A stretch of DNA of 64,000 nucleotides from Lentibacter algarum (GTDB lineage Bacteria > Pseudomonadota > Alphaproteobacteria > Rhodobacterales > Rhodobacteraceae). Made by a program: the position numbers and the translations under genes. The stretch lies in contig NZ_CP158687.1 of NCBI RefSeq assembly GCF_040580765.1, positions 806,001 to 870,000 on the forward strand. The letters are read 5' to 3'. Shown here piece after piece: positions 18,182-26,881 of this stretch (positions are counted from its first letter, which is position 1; every line of letters starts with the position of its first letter). The notes below the pieces were generated by a model that was not told the DNA's origin, did no database searches, and saw nothing but the letters and a program-made list of their open reading frames with translations.

Positions 18182-19410
18182 AGTTGCTCCTCCAACGGTT
18201 CTGGGCGCAAAACAGCTTTCTTTCCTGCACTGTAGGCTTTGAAAAGCCGTGCCAAGCGGCGGGCCTCAACACCCGCGTCAAACTCTGCCATCACGGTCGC
18301 ACGCCCCGCTCTGCCCATCTCATGGGCGCGCTCGGGCGCCGCCAACAGAGCTTCAATCGCGCCGCGCAAGCCGTCCTCGTCGCCTGCGGCCACAAGCCAG
18401 CCGTTTTCGCGGTCTTTCACAAGTTCAGGAACGCCAGCGATTTGGGTCGTGATGACAGGCAAACCTGCTGCCATTGCTTCCATCAAAACAACAGGCAGCC
18501 CCTCGGCAAAGCTCGGCAACACAAGCGCACGGCTCTGGCTCAACAGCTCTGCTACCTCGTCCTGACTGCGGTATCCCATGAGCTGAACGCGCTCATGAAG
18601 GTTGAGTGCATCAATCAATGCTTCGATATCTCCCCGCTGCGGTCCATCTCCAACAATCGTAAGAGTTGCCTCTGGTACATGTGCCAAGGCGCGCAGCAAA
18701 ACAGGCAACCCCTTTACCGCTGCAAGCCGCCCGACAAATAGCAGGGCCTCGCCTTGGGGCGTGCCGTGATAGCGCAAAGGCTCGACGCCGCAATGCACAA
18801 TGTGAAGCTTGCCCCAATGTTTAGGTTCAGAAAAAGCCATCGCCTGAGAGCGGCAAAAGTGACTGATACAGCTCACAAATTTGGCCCTCGCGATCTTCTC
18901 GTCCAGCCGCCAGTGATGCGGCTCAAAGAAGATGTCAGGGCCATGCAATGTAAACGAATAAGGGATATTTGTAAGCTCAGACGCCAGCATCGCAACAGTG
19001 CAAGACGATTTGGCAATGTGGTTGTGCAAGTGCTGCACCCTCGCGGCCTGCATATGGCGCGCAAGCACACCCGCCTCCGCGAAATAGATCATCTGATAGG
19101 CGCGCCCACGCAGCCCCTTTGGCGCGGTCCGCCATGCCAAAGCCAAAGCTGACAGCCAGCGCCTTGGGTGTGTCACGATCAACGCGCCATGCGATTTCAA
19201 AAGCCGTATCGGGTTTTTTGCGGCCTCCAGTACGTGAAAGCTCCGCGCCGCTTCTTCACGTTGCTCTTGGCCGACGTGATGCTCCGCACCTGTTCGCCGT
19301 ATACTTGCCGTCTCCACACTCAGCCCCGCTGCGCGCAAGCCTGCCACTTCACGCTGGATAAATGTATCGGTCGCGCGCGGGTATTCTCCCGTGAGATAAG
19401 CTATTTTCAT
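18178..19410 (-). CDS. GT4-family glycosyltransferase (colanic acid type)
   Basis: A 410-residue GT-B glycosyltransferase. The N-terminus is MKIAYLTGEYPRATDTFIQ, like colanic-acid and exopolysaccharide glycosyltransferases. The C-terminal half shows EALLFVGRLAAVKGLPVLL, IVGDGPQRGDIEAL, VLPSFAEGLPVVLMEAMAAGLPVI and GVPELVKDRENGWLV, the retaining GT4 signature with the E-x7-E region. The start at MKIAYL gives an ATGA overlap with the upstream epimerase stop and removes 59 codons of unlikely extension. Central gene of the minus-strand polysaccharide operon. Donor unknown. Confidence 0.92.
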   Translation of the reverse strand: MKIAYLTGEYPRATDTFIQREVAGLRAAGLSVETASIRRTGAEHHVGQEQREEAARSFHVLEAAKNPIRLLKSHGALIVTHPRRWLSALALAWRTAPKGLRGRAYQMIYFAEAGVLARHMQAARVQHLHNHIAKSSCTVAMLASELTNIPYSFTLHGPDIFFEPHHWRLDEKIARAKFVSCISHFCRSQAMAFSEPKHWGKLHIVHCGVEPLRYHGTPQGEALLFVGRLAAVKGLPVLLRALAHVPEATLTIVGDGPQRGDIEALIDALNLHERVQLMGYRSQDEVAELLSQSRALVLPSFAEGLPVVLMEAMAAGLPVITTQIAGVPELVKDRENGWLVAAGDEDGLRGAIEALLAAPERAHEMGRAGRATVMAEFDAGVEARRLARLFKAYSAGKKAVLRPEPLEEQL

Positions 19411-20321
19411 AGGTCTCTCCCCAGAAACTGCTTTTGGGGGGTCCAGCCCAGCCGTGTGATAGCGCGCGCGTTGGGGTAACTCAGCGGTTGCATCCGGGCT
19501 CTCAAGATCCGTGGCCTCAAAAGCCCTGGCGCACGCGCGCCAATCATGGCTTCTGTAAGGAACGCAAAAGGCAACAAAAGCCGCCAATGCAGAGGCACAT
19601 GCAGACCGCTATGTTCTGAAGCCACGAAAGCCGCGCGGCTCGGCAGGGCGCTTTCAACAATATTGAGCGCTTCGCAAGCATCGTTGGGAGCCGTTTCTGC
19701 GGCGCAGATCATCGCGGTGCCAGCATCCGCGACATCCACAAGAGGCACGTCGCCTGCACGCTCTAGGCTGACCAAGATGGCTCCCTTTTTAAAGCCGATA
19801 TGGGCGTTCCAGCGCCGTTCGTCCTGCCCGTAGAGCGCACCAATTCGTAGGCACCAGCCCCGCAAAGATGAGGCACGGAGCGCCTCTTCTTGCGCGAGTT
19901 TTGCCCCCACATAGGGCTCGCGTTCTCTGATAAGCGTCTCAATGGGAGAGCCTTCATCAACCGCGCCGCTCACATCCGCATCATAAACCGCAATCGAGCT
20001 CGCCAATACCATGAGGGGCGGCTGTTCGGCGGCTACGGCGGCCCCAATCAACTTTTCAGTTGCCTGCAGCGTATCGCGCGCCAATGCGTCGGGCGCGTTG
20101 CTCACTGAAGCTGCCGTATGGATCACCGCATCAATACCTGTGAGCCAAGCTGCGTCGCAGCCTACCGCCAAATCGCCCTGCACAACCTGAACGCCCTCAG
20201 GAAATACGGCCGCGCTGCGCACCAGAGCGCGTACAGAATGCCCCCGCGTCAAAGCCGCACTGACGCAGGCGCGCCCCAAAAAGCCGTTCGCCCCTGTTAT
20301 CAAAAGCTTCAATGCGCCCAT
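19407..20321 (-). CDS. NAD-dependent epimerase/dehydratase family protein
   Basis: Extended SDR of 304 residues, probably a nucleotide-sugar epimerase, dehydratase or reductase. It opens with LKLLITGANGFLGRACVSAA (NAD-binding Rossmann), then VIHTAASVSNAPDALARD, VLASSIAVYDADV (catalytic Ser region) and YVGAKLAQEEALR (Tyr and Lys). The MGALKLL start overlaps the end of the upstream Gfo/Idh/MocA gene by 13 bases; a much longer frame exists but lies wholly over that gene. It lacks long substrate-binding insertions, so the precise reaction cannot be assigned. It is encoded next to an unfused oxidoreductase, mirroring the fusion protein four genes downstream. Confidence 0.88.
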   Translation of the reverse strand: MGALKLLITGANGFLGRACVSAALTRGHSVRALVRSAAVFPEGVQVVQGDLAVGCDAAWLTGIDAVIHTAASVSNAPDALARDTLQATEKLIGAAVAAEQPPLMVLASSIAVYDADVSGAVDEGSPIETLIREREPYVGAKLAQEEALRASSLRGWCLRIGALYGQDERRWNAHIGFKKGAILVSLERAGDVPLVDVADAGTAMICAAETAPNDACEALNIVESALPSRAAFVASEHSGLHVPLHWRLLLPFAFLTEAMIGARAPGLLRPRILRARMQPLSYPNARAITRLGWTPQKQFLGRDL

Positions 20322-21436
20322 GGCATTGGCTCCATCTTTGCACATGTGCTCTTGGGCAGATAAGCACCCCCGCCAAGCCCCGCATTCTGAATCGCCAGCG
20401 TCACCTCTGTCAGATGCAACGCAAAATCGCCGCCAATACGGCTGTCTTGGTTCGTGCCAATTGCTTCCAGCATTTCTGCGGGTCCAAGCGCAAAGTTCAT
20501 TGCGGCTGCGCCCTTGCGGGGCAGCTTGGGGTGCGTTTCTTTGGCTGTGAGGCGGATACGCTTTGCCAGAGGGCTTTCTAATAGCCTCCGGCGTAGGCGC
20601 ATACGCTTGTAAAATTTCACGGGTGCTGCGTTGTCCCATGCCTTTTTGACAGCCAAAACGCCCCTGTCCGTTACAACGCGCATACGGTGATCATGCGGCG
20701 CTGCAATCGAGCAGCTCAGCCGCACGAGCGGTCCGTCTTGAAATTCAAGTACCGCTACAGAAAAGTCAGGTGCTGCGTCTGCCACATCGCGTTTGTCTGG
20801 CAAAATGTCCGCTGAGACAGCGTTCACGCGCGTCACCGCACCAAACATCGCAATCAACCAGCTAAGGTAATAGCCTGCATGTTCCAAAGTGCAGCCGATC
20901 TGGAATTCGTCAACATAGGGCCAAGGCGCGCCGCTTTCGCTTTTCCAGTCTTCCAGTGGGGCCTGCGGGATAAACCCGTCATCAAGTTCTGCATAGACAA
21001 GCCGTGGCGTGCCATAGTCTCCGCTGCGCACCGCCTTTGCCAGCGTTTGCGCCGCCTCTCCAAGCACAGAGGAAGGTGCCGAGCCCAGTTGCAAACCGCG
21101 TGCACGCGCCATCGCATGCAAGCTTTGAGCATCTTCATAAGACATCGCCAACGGTTTTTCGCAAAACACATGACAACCCGCCTCAAGCGCACCTTTGTTC
21201 ACGTCATAATGCGAACGTGGATTTGTGAGGTTCAAAATAAGGCCCGTGTCGGCAATTTCGGTAAACACGGTTTCAAGATCGGCTGCAGCCGTCACATTCC
21301 AATATTTGGAAAAGGCCTCAAGCCGCGCCTCGTCGCGATCATAACAGCTCACAACTTCGATCTCGGGATGAGCCGCAAAAGAGCGCATGTAGAGATCAGC
21401 CACAAAGCCACATCCAACAATTGCCACTCTTTTCAT
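20309..21436 (-). CDS. Gfo/Idh/MocA family oxidoreductase
   Basis: NAD(P)-dependent sugar dehydrogenase of 375 residues. Motifs: RVAIVGCGFVADLYMRSFAAHP (Rossmann), VSCYDRDEARLEAF, LILNLTNPRSHYDV and HVFCEKPLAMSYEDAQ (catalytic EKP). It probably oxidises or reduces a nucleotide sugar for the polysaccharide. It is the first gene of the minus-strand operon running to 15088. The ATG at 21436 is preceded in frame by a GTG; the ATG is taken as start. The upstream gap to the divergent WecG-like gene is about 200 bases, AT-rich, and must hold both promoters. Confidence 0.9.
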   Translation of the reverse strand: MKRVAIVGCGFVADLYMRSFAAHPEIEVVSCYDRDEARLEAFSKYWNVTAAADLETVFTEIADTGLILNLTNPRSHYDVNKGALEAGCHVFCEKPLAMSYEDAQSLHAMARARGLQLGSAPSSVLGEAAQTLAKAVRSGDYGTPRLVYAELDDGFIPQAPLEDWKSESGAPWPYVDEFQIGCTLEHAGYYLSWLIAMFGAVTRVNAVSADILPDKRDVADAAPDFSVAVLEFQDGPLVRLSCSIAAPHDHRMRVVTDRGVLAVKKAWDNAAPVKFYKRMRLRRRLLESPLAKRIRLTAKETHPKLPRKGAAAMNFALGPAEMLEAIGTNQDSRIGGDFALHLTEVTLAIQNAGLGGGAYLPKSTCAKMEPMPWAH

Positions 21437-21564
21437 CACTTAACTCACATAGCTTTGGAACCGCACTCAAAGCCAGTATAGCTTCGGTCGGCTCTTTCAG
21501 ATCACCAATATTTGCGTAATTTGGCCTTCAAAAGTGTCAAGACTGGGGCATATGTCAAATTTTT

Positions 21565-21574
21565 GGCAATTTTT
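21565..21574. promoter_or_regulatory. AT-rich shared motif in the divergent wecG/Gfo gap
   Basis: GGCAATTTTT, preceded by a near repeat (CAAATTTTTGG), lies between the divergent Gfo/Idh/MocA operon and the WecG-like gene. The same string followed by one more T occurs upstream of the OafA operon at 26734-26744. It may be a shared regulator site or chance in AT-rich promoters. A separate inverted repeat, AGCCG-TTTAT-CGGCT, is at 21596-21610. Confidence 0.25.
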
Positions 21575-21638
21575 CTCGCTATGACAGGCCGCAAAAGCCG
21601 TTTATCGGCTATATCCGTAGTGTGTAGAGGGTACGATT

Positions 21639-22385
21639 TTGATTTTTAAGGCCAATGGGCATGAGATTGTGGTGAATACGCCCACCAAAGCGGCGCTTTT
21701 GTCGGCTGTCAGCGAGAGATTCGCGCAAGGGCAAGGTTTCGCAATTGCCACAATCAATCTGGATCATCTCGTGAAGCTGGACGCCTGTGAGGATTTCGCT
21801 CGCGCCTATTCAGCGCAAGATATCGTCGTCGCCGATGGCAATCCAATTGTTTGGCTGTCGCGGCTTGCGCGCCGTCCTGTGTCGCTCGTGCCGGGCTCTG
21901 AGATGGTGCTGCCACTGGCCGAACTCGCCGCCGAAAAGCACATCAAAGTTGCGCTCTTTGGCTCCACCAATGAAAGTCTCGCAGCCTCGGCCCAAGCTCT
22001 TCAGGATAAGGTGCCAGAACTTGAAATATCCTGCCAAATCGCTCCACCAATGGGGTTTGACCCAGAGAGTGACGCCGCCGCCGATATGCTCACAGAGCTG
22101 GAGGCCTCAGGGGCGGGCCTTGTCTTTCTTGCCCTTGGTGCGCCCAAGCAGGAAGCCTTCGCCGCACGCGGCCGCACACTTGTACCAAGCCTTGGCTTTG
22201 CCTCGATCGGGGCGGGGCTCGACTTTCTCTCAGGCGCGCAGCACCGCGCACCCAAATGGGTGCAAGCCATCGCGATGGAATGGGCGTGGCGCGCCGCTCA
22301 GGCCCCCAAACGGCTTGTACCGCGTTATCTGCACTGTTTCGCGATCTTGCCGCGGCTCCTTTTTAACGCGTTCTCCTTGCGCTAA
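21639..22385 (+). CDS. WecG/TagA/CpsF family glycosyltransferase
   Basis: GT26-family enzyme of 248 residues that typically adds the second sugar (such as N-acetylmannosaminuronate) to an undecaprenyl-linked primer at the inner membrane. Conserved features: FAIATINLDHLVKLDACEDF, DIVVADGNPIVWLSRL, PVSLVPGSEMVLPLAELA, VALFGST and FLALGAPKQEAFAA, ending in the usual basic amphipathic C-terminus (AWRAAQAPKRLVPRYLHC). The start is TTG with AGAGGG nine bases upstream; no good ATG lies nearby. It is the only plus-strand gene in the 15-26.7 kb polysaccharide region and its stop overlaps the convergent SDR stop. Confidence 0.9.
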   Translation: MIFKANGHEIVVNTPTKAALLSAVSERFAQGQGFAIATINLDHLVKLDACEDFARAYSAQDIVVADGNPIVWLSRLARRPVSLVPGSEMVLPLAELAAEKHIKVALFGSTNESLAASAQALQDKVPELEISCQIAPPMGFDPESDAAADMLTELEASGAGLVFLALGAPKQEAFAARGRTLVPSLGFASIGAGLDFLSGAQHRAPKWVQAIAMEWAWRAAQAPKRLVPRYLHCFAILPRLLFNAFSLR

Positions 22386-23152
22386 AGCTGCCTCGGCTTG
22401 GTCACGGGCCGCATCAACAGCTTGTCTTTCAATCGTGCCTTCAGGCTTCGCGCCGGTGGCAATTCGCGCATCATTTCAAATAGTGTTCCATTCAAGCTGC
22501 GCTCATGCCAAAGCGCCAGCCTCACGCCCCACTGCGCCGCAACTTCGGGAGCAAGCCCGTCCGGAATGCCCATCTCGGTTGCGAGCATCCCAGGCAGCCA
22601 GTCACTGATCACAATATCGGGCAGCCGATCGCTCAGATCTGCCAGAAGCACGCGCGTCAAAATCCGCTGCGCCCCTTTGGAAACCGAATAAGCGCCAGAG
22701 GCGGGCAGGGGTGCAATATCAGCAAAACTCGTCACATTGACGATCCGTCCAAAGCCCGCATCCGCCATATCCTCAAGCGCAAGACGCGTTGCGCCAAACG
22801 TGCCGCCCAGATTGGTTGCCACCGTCGCCATAAAGCTTGCCTGGCTGTCTTCAAATACGTCGCGCCGCGGATAGACCGCCGCGTTGTTGATGAGCAAAAG
22901 TACAGGCCCAAGCTCGGCGCGCACTTGTGCAAAAGCCTTCGTGAGCGCAAGCGGATCCGACACATCGCAAGCGATTGGCAGAATGCCCGCATGCCCCGCA
23001 GCTGTCTCCTGAAGTGGCTCAAGTCTGCGCCCAAATGCGGCCACGCGCACCCCGCGCGCCGCCAAGCCTCGCGCCAAAGCTCGCCCAAGGCCCGAGCCTG
23101 CGCCCGTGACAATCGCCACGCTCTTCAATAGCCGCTCATTTGCGTCAGTCAT
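22382..23152 (-). CDS. Short-chain dehydrogenase/reductase
   Basis: Classical SDR of 256 residues. It has the cofactor motif VTGAGSGLGRALARGLA, the NNAA motif, a catalytic Ser in IVNVTSFADIAPLP and YSVSK carrying Tyr and Lys. It is the last gene of the three-gene OafA-GMC-SDR unit; its start (MTDANERL) overlaps the GMC stop by 8 bases. A longer start exists inside the GMC gene but has no support. Function is presumably oxidation or reduction of a sugar or lipid intermediate linked to the neighbouring flavoenzyme and acyltransferase, but the substrate is unknown. Confidence 0.9.
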   Translation of the reverse strand: MTDANERLLKSVAIVTGAGSGLGRALARGLAARGVRVAAFGRRLEPLQETAAGHAGILPIACDVSDPLALTKAFAQVRAELGPVLLLINNAAVYPRRDVFEDSQASFMATVATNLGGTFGATRLALEDMADAGFGRIVNVTSFADIAPLPASGAYSVSKGAQRILTRVLLADLSDRLPDIVISDWLPGMLATEMGIPDGLAPEVAAQWGVRLALWHERSLNGTLFEMMRELPPARSLKARLKDKLLMRPVTKPRQL

Positions 23153-24704
23153 GCTTGCCCCTCTCGATGATCGCCTCGGCCGTACGTAAAGCCTGCGCCG
23201 CAATTGCCAGTGATGGGTTTACGCCCATAGAACTTGGCATAAAGCTCGCATCGGCAACATAAAGATTGCTCAGCTCATGGACGCGCCCTGCGCCGTTCAA
23301 AACAGAGTGCTTGGCATCAGCGCCAAAGCGCATTGTGCCGCTGGGGTGGCCGTAATTGAGCTCTGGTGTATTGTTTAGAAACATTTTCTGCTGGCCTTTA
23401 AAGGCGCCCTTTATCGCGCGGCGAAAGAGCTTTCGGCGCGCCAGAAGTTCCTCACTCAAGCGATACTCAAACGCAATTTCATCGCCCACTGGCGGCAAGA
23501 CGCGGTTGTGCTCATAGGCGAGGTCTTCCATCAGCCCGACAAAGACTTTGGCGTTTCCCAGAACCCTCGCCGCAAGCGCCGCAGGCAGCCGCGCAGCCTC
23601 CTGCACTAGCCGCTTTTTCCCGATCTCATTTCGCGCAAGCCTCAGTCGCAGATAATGTAAAATCTCGCCATATGAGGCATCAATTCCCATGGCTTGCACC
23701 ATCCCAAGGCGCTCACCTTCATGCCAGAGCAAGTCACGAAACCCGACAGATTTGGACGGTCCACTTCCCGTTATTCTGGGCCATACGGCGAACATCTCGT
23801 TGAGATGAAACATCAGACCCCGCCCGACACGCCCGCTTGCGTTTGCCACGCCCTCAGGGAAGGCCTCGGAGGCAGAGCCAAGGCAGAGCCGTGGGCTACC
23901 AAAAGTACCACTCGCTAACACAAACACAGGTGCGCGCAGCAGATGCGGTTCCCCGTCCAAGCGAATTTCGATATGCTTGATGCTCTGCCCGTCGCCCACG
24001 AGTTTTGTGACTTCTGCAGAGTGCAAAAGCGCTGCATTGCCCGTGGCCAGCGCAGGCTCAACCCCCGCCGAGCGCGCATCCATCTTGCACCTCATCGGGC
24101 ATTTGAAGCCAAGACAGTTTTTACAGCCCTCGATATTTTTCACAGCCGTATGCAGATGATAAGGGTGTAGCCCGTTTGCCGCCAAACGCCCTGCAATCAC
24201 GCGGTCCACCTCGCTCATCGCTCCTGGCTTGGGCAGGGCGCGTGAGGGGGCAGGGCTGAGCGGATCCGCCGTGCCGTGCACGTGATACATTTCTTCCGCA
24301 CGCACCAGATATGGCTCAAATTCTGCATAGGATACAGGCCAGCCGCCTGTTGGATGGGGCCGCGCGTTCGTGTGGTCCAAGTCCTGCGGAGCAGGGCGCT
24401 CCAAGGTCGCCGCATAAAAGACCGAGCTGCCGCCAACCCCTGCGCCAATCGGCCCGTAAAAGCTTTGCTCAATACCGTCCACGCGCGCGCGCATCGGCGC
24501 AGGCCAAAGCCCCCGCGCCAGCCGCGCTTCGGGGACAAATATATCATGAGACAGAGGCGTCTCTTCGCGGCGGTGGCCCGCTGGCCCTTTCTCAATAAAC
24601 AAGACTTTCCGGCCCGCTTCTGCAAGCGCGCGGCCCAAGGTGCCGCCGCCCATGCCCGTGCCGATCACCACCACATCCCAAGAGGCCCGCAGAAGCTCAC
24701 TCAT
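23145..24704 (-). CDS. GMC family FAD-dependent oxidoreductase
   Basis: FAD-dependent alcohol or sugar oxidoreductase of 519 residues. N-terminal FAD site VVVIGTGMGGGTLGRALAE followed by FIEKGPAG; YGPIGAGVGGSSVFYAAT is the second GMC signature; the C-terminus has NYGHPSGTMRFG (catalytic His region) and DASFMPSSMGVNPSLAI (His/Asn position is Asn). A four-cysteine cluster (CKNC...CPMRC; spacing 2, 4, 3) near residue 195 resembles the Cys-rich insert of long-chain alcohol oxidase/cholesterol-oxidase-like members. No signal peptide is seen. It overlaps the acyltransferase gene end by 8 bases and the SDR start by 8, so the three are translationally coupled. Confidence 0.9.
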   Translation of the reverse strand: MSELLRASWDVVVIGTGMGGGTLGRALAEAGRKVLFIEKGPAGHRREETPLSHDIFVPEARLARGLWPAPMRARVDGIEQSFYGPIGAGVGGSSVFYAATLERPAPQDLDHTNARPHPTGGWPVSYAEFEPYLVRAEEMYHVHGTADPLSPAPSRALPKPGAMSEVDRVIAGRLAANGLHPYHLHTAVKNIEGCKNCLGFKCPMRCKMDARSAGVEPALATGNAALLHSAEVTKLVGDGQSIKHIEIRLDGEPHLLRAPVFVLASGTFGSPRLCLGSASEAFPEGVANASGRVGRGLMFHLNEMFAVWPRITGSGPSKSVGFRDLLWHEGERLGMVQAMGIDASYGEILHYLRLRLARNEIGKKRLVQEAARLPAALAARVLGNAKVFVGLMEDLAYEHNRVLPPVGDEIAFEYRLSEELLARRKLFRRAIKGAFKGQQKMFLNNTPELNYGHPSGTMRFGADAKHSVLNGAGRVHELSNLYVADASFMPSSMGVNPSLAIAAQALRTAEAIIERGKHD

Positions 24705-26679
24705 TGCTCAAACGCCCTTCAAACAAGGGGGAAAACCGCGCCGCCATCGCCTTTGCCGCCGTATTGGTGATGTGGTTGTTGTCAAAATACCAGCTCGCCG
24801 TGCCTTGAAGCGCGCTGCAGGTTTCACTTGTGCAAACGGCATCCCACATTTTGATGACGGGGGCAGCATCCATAGCTTCGCGCGCTTGCGCATAGCGCGC
24901 CTCAGCCTTGGCACGGGGCACGGTAGAACGCGCCGCAATGTCGTCTTCACTGGCGCGCCCGTGTGCCAGAAGTCGCGCGGCTTCGCGGCTGTCATAGTGT
25001 GGCAGCTCTGGCATCTGCTCCAGCACATGCACACGTCCAAACTGCGCCTGAAGCATCGGCAAACTCGCCGCCATCCCCGCTCGCAGCGCAGCCGCATTGT
25101 CGCTTTTGCCATAGCCTTCAAGTGTAATGGTGTTCTCGGCGTCTAACCCCACGCCACGCCCGCTCGCATAATAGCTCCAGCGCCCAACAAGTAGGACGTC
25201 GCGGACCGCTTCAAGCGTGGCTATGTCACGCGCAATTACAGCCTTGTCGCTTGTGCAGGCCGCATCCTGCGCGGGGGTGGCATAGCTCTCGGTCTTGCTC
25301 ACGCCAAAGAGCGGCGCGCAACCCGCGTGCCAGATAATCAGCGCAGGGGTTGCCGCTTCCCATGCGGCTTGCTCCAGCCCTTCCTTGAAGGCGCGCACAT
25401 GGCTGTCCCCCCAGATCAAAACCTGCGGCGCGCCTTCAGGGCCGATGGGGCAAAGCTCCACCCCTCCAAACGCCCCTTCATGCGGCACATAGCAGCGCGA
25501 GAAGTCCTGTAAAAAGTCACCGCTTGCCTGAATATGTGACTGCGTCTTGAGGTCAAACCGCGTCGGAAGCCCGTCTTTTACATAGGCCAGTGCGCCAAAG
25601 CCCAAAGCGGTGGCCGAAGGCAGGGCCAGCGCGCCGAGCACAGCCCAACCGCGCGGTTCCATACGGCGAAACGGCGTCTCGACATAGCGCCAAGACCACC
25701 ACGCCAAAACCACGCTGACACAGATCCAGACCAAGGCTTCCCACCAGCCCGCATAACTCCCGCGCCAGTAATATGAGAGTACAAACACAGGCCAATGCCA
25801 GAGATAAAGCGAATATGATATCTTACCCAAAAAGACGGGGCCACGCATCGACAATACCCCGTTTACCATATTCCCCGCTTGCCCGTTGAGCAGCAAAAGC
25901 ACCGTGCCAAGCACAGGGAAAATAACCTGCCAGCCCGGAAATCCGCGTGCGGCATCAATGAAAATAAGGCTCGCTATGACCAGCCCAAGCCCGAGCCAGC
26001 TTATCCATGCACCCGCTCTAAACGGGGCGCGCCCATAGCTCCAGATCGCCAATAAAACACCCGCCAAAAGCTCCCATGCGCGAAACGGGAAGAGATAGAA
26101 CGTCGCGGTCTGGTGACTTGGTGTGAACCAAACCGAGGCCGCCAGCGAGACGGTAAAACATAGCCAAAGCGTGCCGATAAAGACCCGTGGCCAACGTGCC
26201 AGCAAAAGAAGTGCGAGCGGCAAAAAGATGTAGAACTGTTCTTCTACGGATAAGGACCATGTATGGAGCAATACTTTGCTCTCTGCCGCCGTATCAAAGT
26301 ATCCGGCCCCTCGGAAAAACAGCACATTGCTCAAATAGACCGTCGCAGCGATCAATGATTTGCCAAACTCACGAAATTCGAAGGGTAGCAAAACGAACCA
26401 TGCGGTCACACTCGCAGCCAGCGCCATTGCAAAGAAGGCAGGCGCGAGCCGCTTCACACGTCGGATATAAAACCGTGCAAAGGAGATGCGCCCTGTCGCG
26501 CGCGTCTCGCGCCACAGTATGCCGCCAATGAGATACCCTGAGATGACAAAAAAAACATCAACTCCAGCAAACCCGCCGCTAAGGCCGGGCATCCCGAAGT
26601 GATAGAGCACGACAGCGACAACCGCGATCATGCGCAGACCGTCGATCTCTGGACGGTAAGGGTGTTCTTTAGGACTCAT
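24697..26679 (-). CDS. OafA-type membrane acyltransferase with C-terminal SGNH domain
   Basis: Integral-membrane O-acyltransferase of 660 residues, predicted to acetylate surface polysaccharide sugars. Residues 1-about 370 form the multi-span acyltransferase-3 domain, starting with YRPEIDGLRMIAVVAVVLYHFG, then FFVISGYLIGGIL, FYIRRVKRLAPAFF and SLSVEEQFYIFLPLALLLL. The C-terminal part is a periplasmic SGNH-type domain with IWGDSHVRAF (block I GDSH) and FDNNHIT (Asp/His block). It is the first gene of the minus-strand OafA-GMC-SDR unit. The upstream gap to the thiolase gene holds a CTCGT-TATCTG-ACGAG inverted repeat (26703-26718) and the GGCAATTTTTT motif. Confidence 0.92.
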   Translation of the reverse strand: MSPKEHPYRPEIDGLRMIAVVAVVLYHFGMPGLSGGFAGVDVFFVISGYLIGGILWRETRATGRISFARFYIRRVKRLAPAFFAMALAASVTAWFVLLPFEFREFGKSLIAATVYLSNVLFFRGAGYFDTAAESKVLLHTWSLSVEEQFYIFLPLALLLLARWPRVFIGTLWLCFTVSLAASVWFTPSHQTATFYLFPFRAWELLAGVLLAIWSYGRAPFRAGAWISWLGLGLVIASLIFIDAARGFPGWQVIFPVLGTVLLLLNGQAGNMVNGVLSMRGPVFLGKISYSLYLWHWPVFVLSYYWRGSYAGWWEALVWICVSVVLAWWSWRYVETPFRRMEPRGWAVLGALALPSATALGFGALAYVKDGLPTRFDLKTQSHIQASGDFLQDFSRCYVPHEGAFGGVELCPIGPEGAPQVLIWGDSHVRAFKEGLEQAAWEAATPALIIWHAGCAPLFGVSKTESYATPAQDAACTSDKAVIARDIATLEAVRDVLLVGRWSYYASGRGVGLDAENTITLEGYGKSDNAAALRAGMAASLPMLQAQFGRVHVLEQMPELPHYDSREAARLLAHGRASEDDIAARSTVPRAKAEARYAQAREAMDAAPVIKMWDAVCTSETCSALQGTASWYFDNNHITNTAAKAMAARFSPLFEGRLSNE

Positions 26680-26733
26680 ACGCTCAAATTAACTTAGGCT
26701 TCCTCGTTATCTGACGAGCTATATCAGCAATGC

Positions 26734-26744
26734 GGCAATTTTTT
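26734..26744. promoter_or_regulatory. AT-rich shared motif upstream of the OafA operon
   Basis: GGCAATTTTTT in the gap between the OafA operon and the phenylacetate thiolase gene; it matches the motif at 21565-21574. Role unknown, and coincidence is possible. Confidence 0.22.
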
Positions 26745-26881
26745 GTGCAAATTTCAAAAATCCGTCAATGCGTTACTAAATTTTAAAAAGATGCACGTTG
26801 AGTGTAACATATTGCTTGCGTCGAATCGTGCCGCCGTGCACAATAAACAAGCAACAGGACCACCACTCAGGAGACGCTGCC

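Noticed and set aside
26798..26881. Upstream ATG extension of the thiolase
   Set aside because: The added 28 residues are not thiolase-like, while the TTG at 26882 has an ideal ribosome site and gives the family length.
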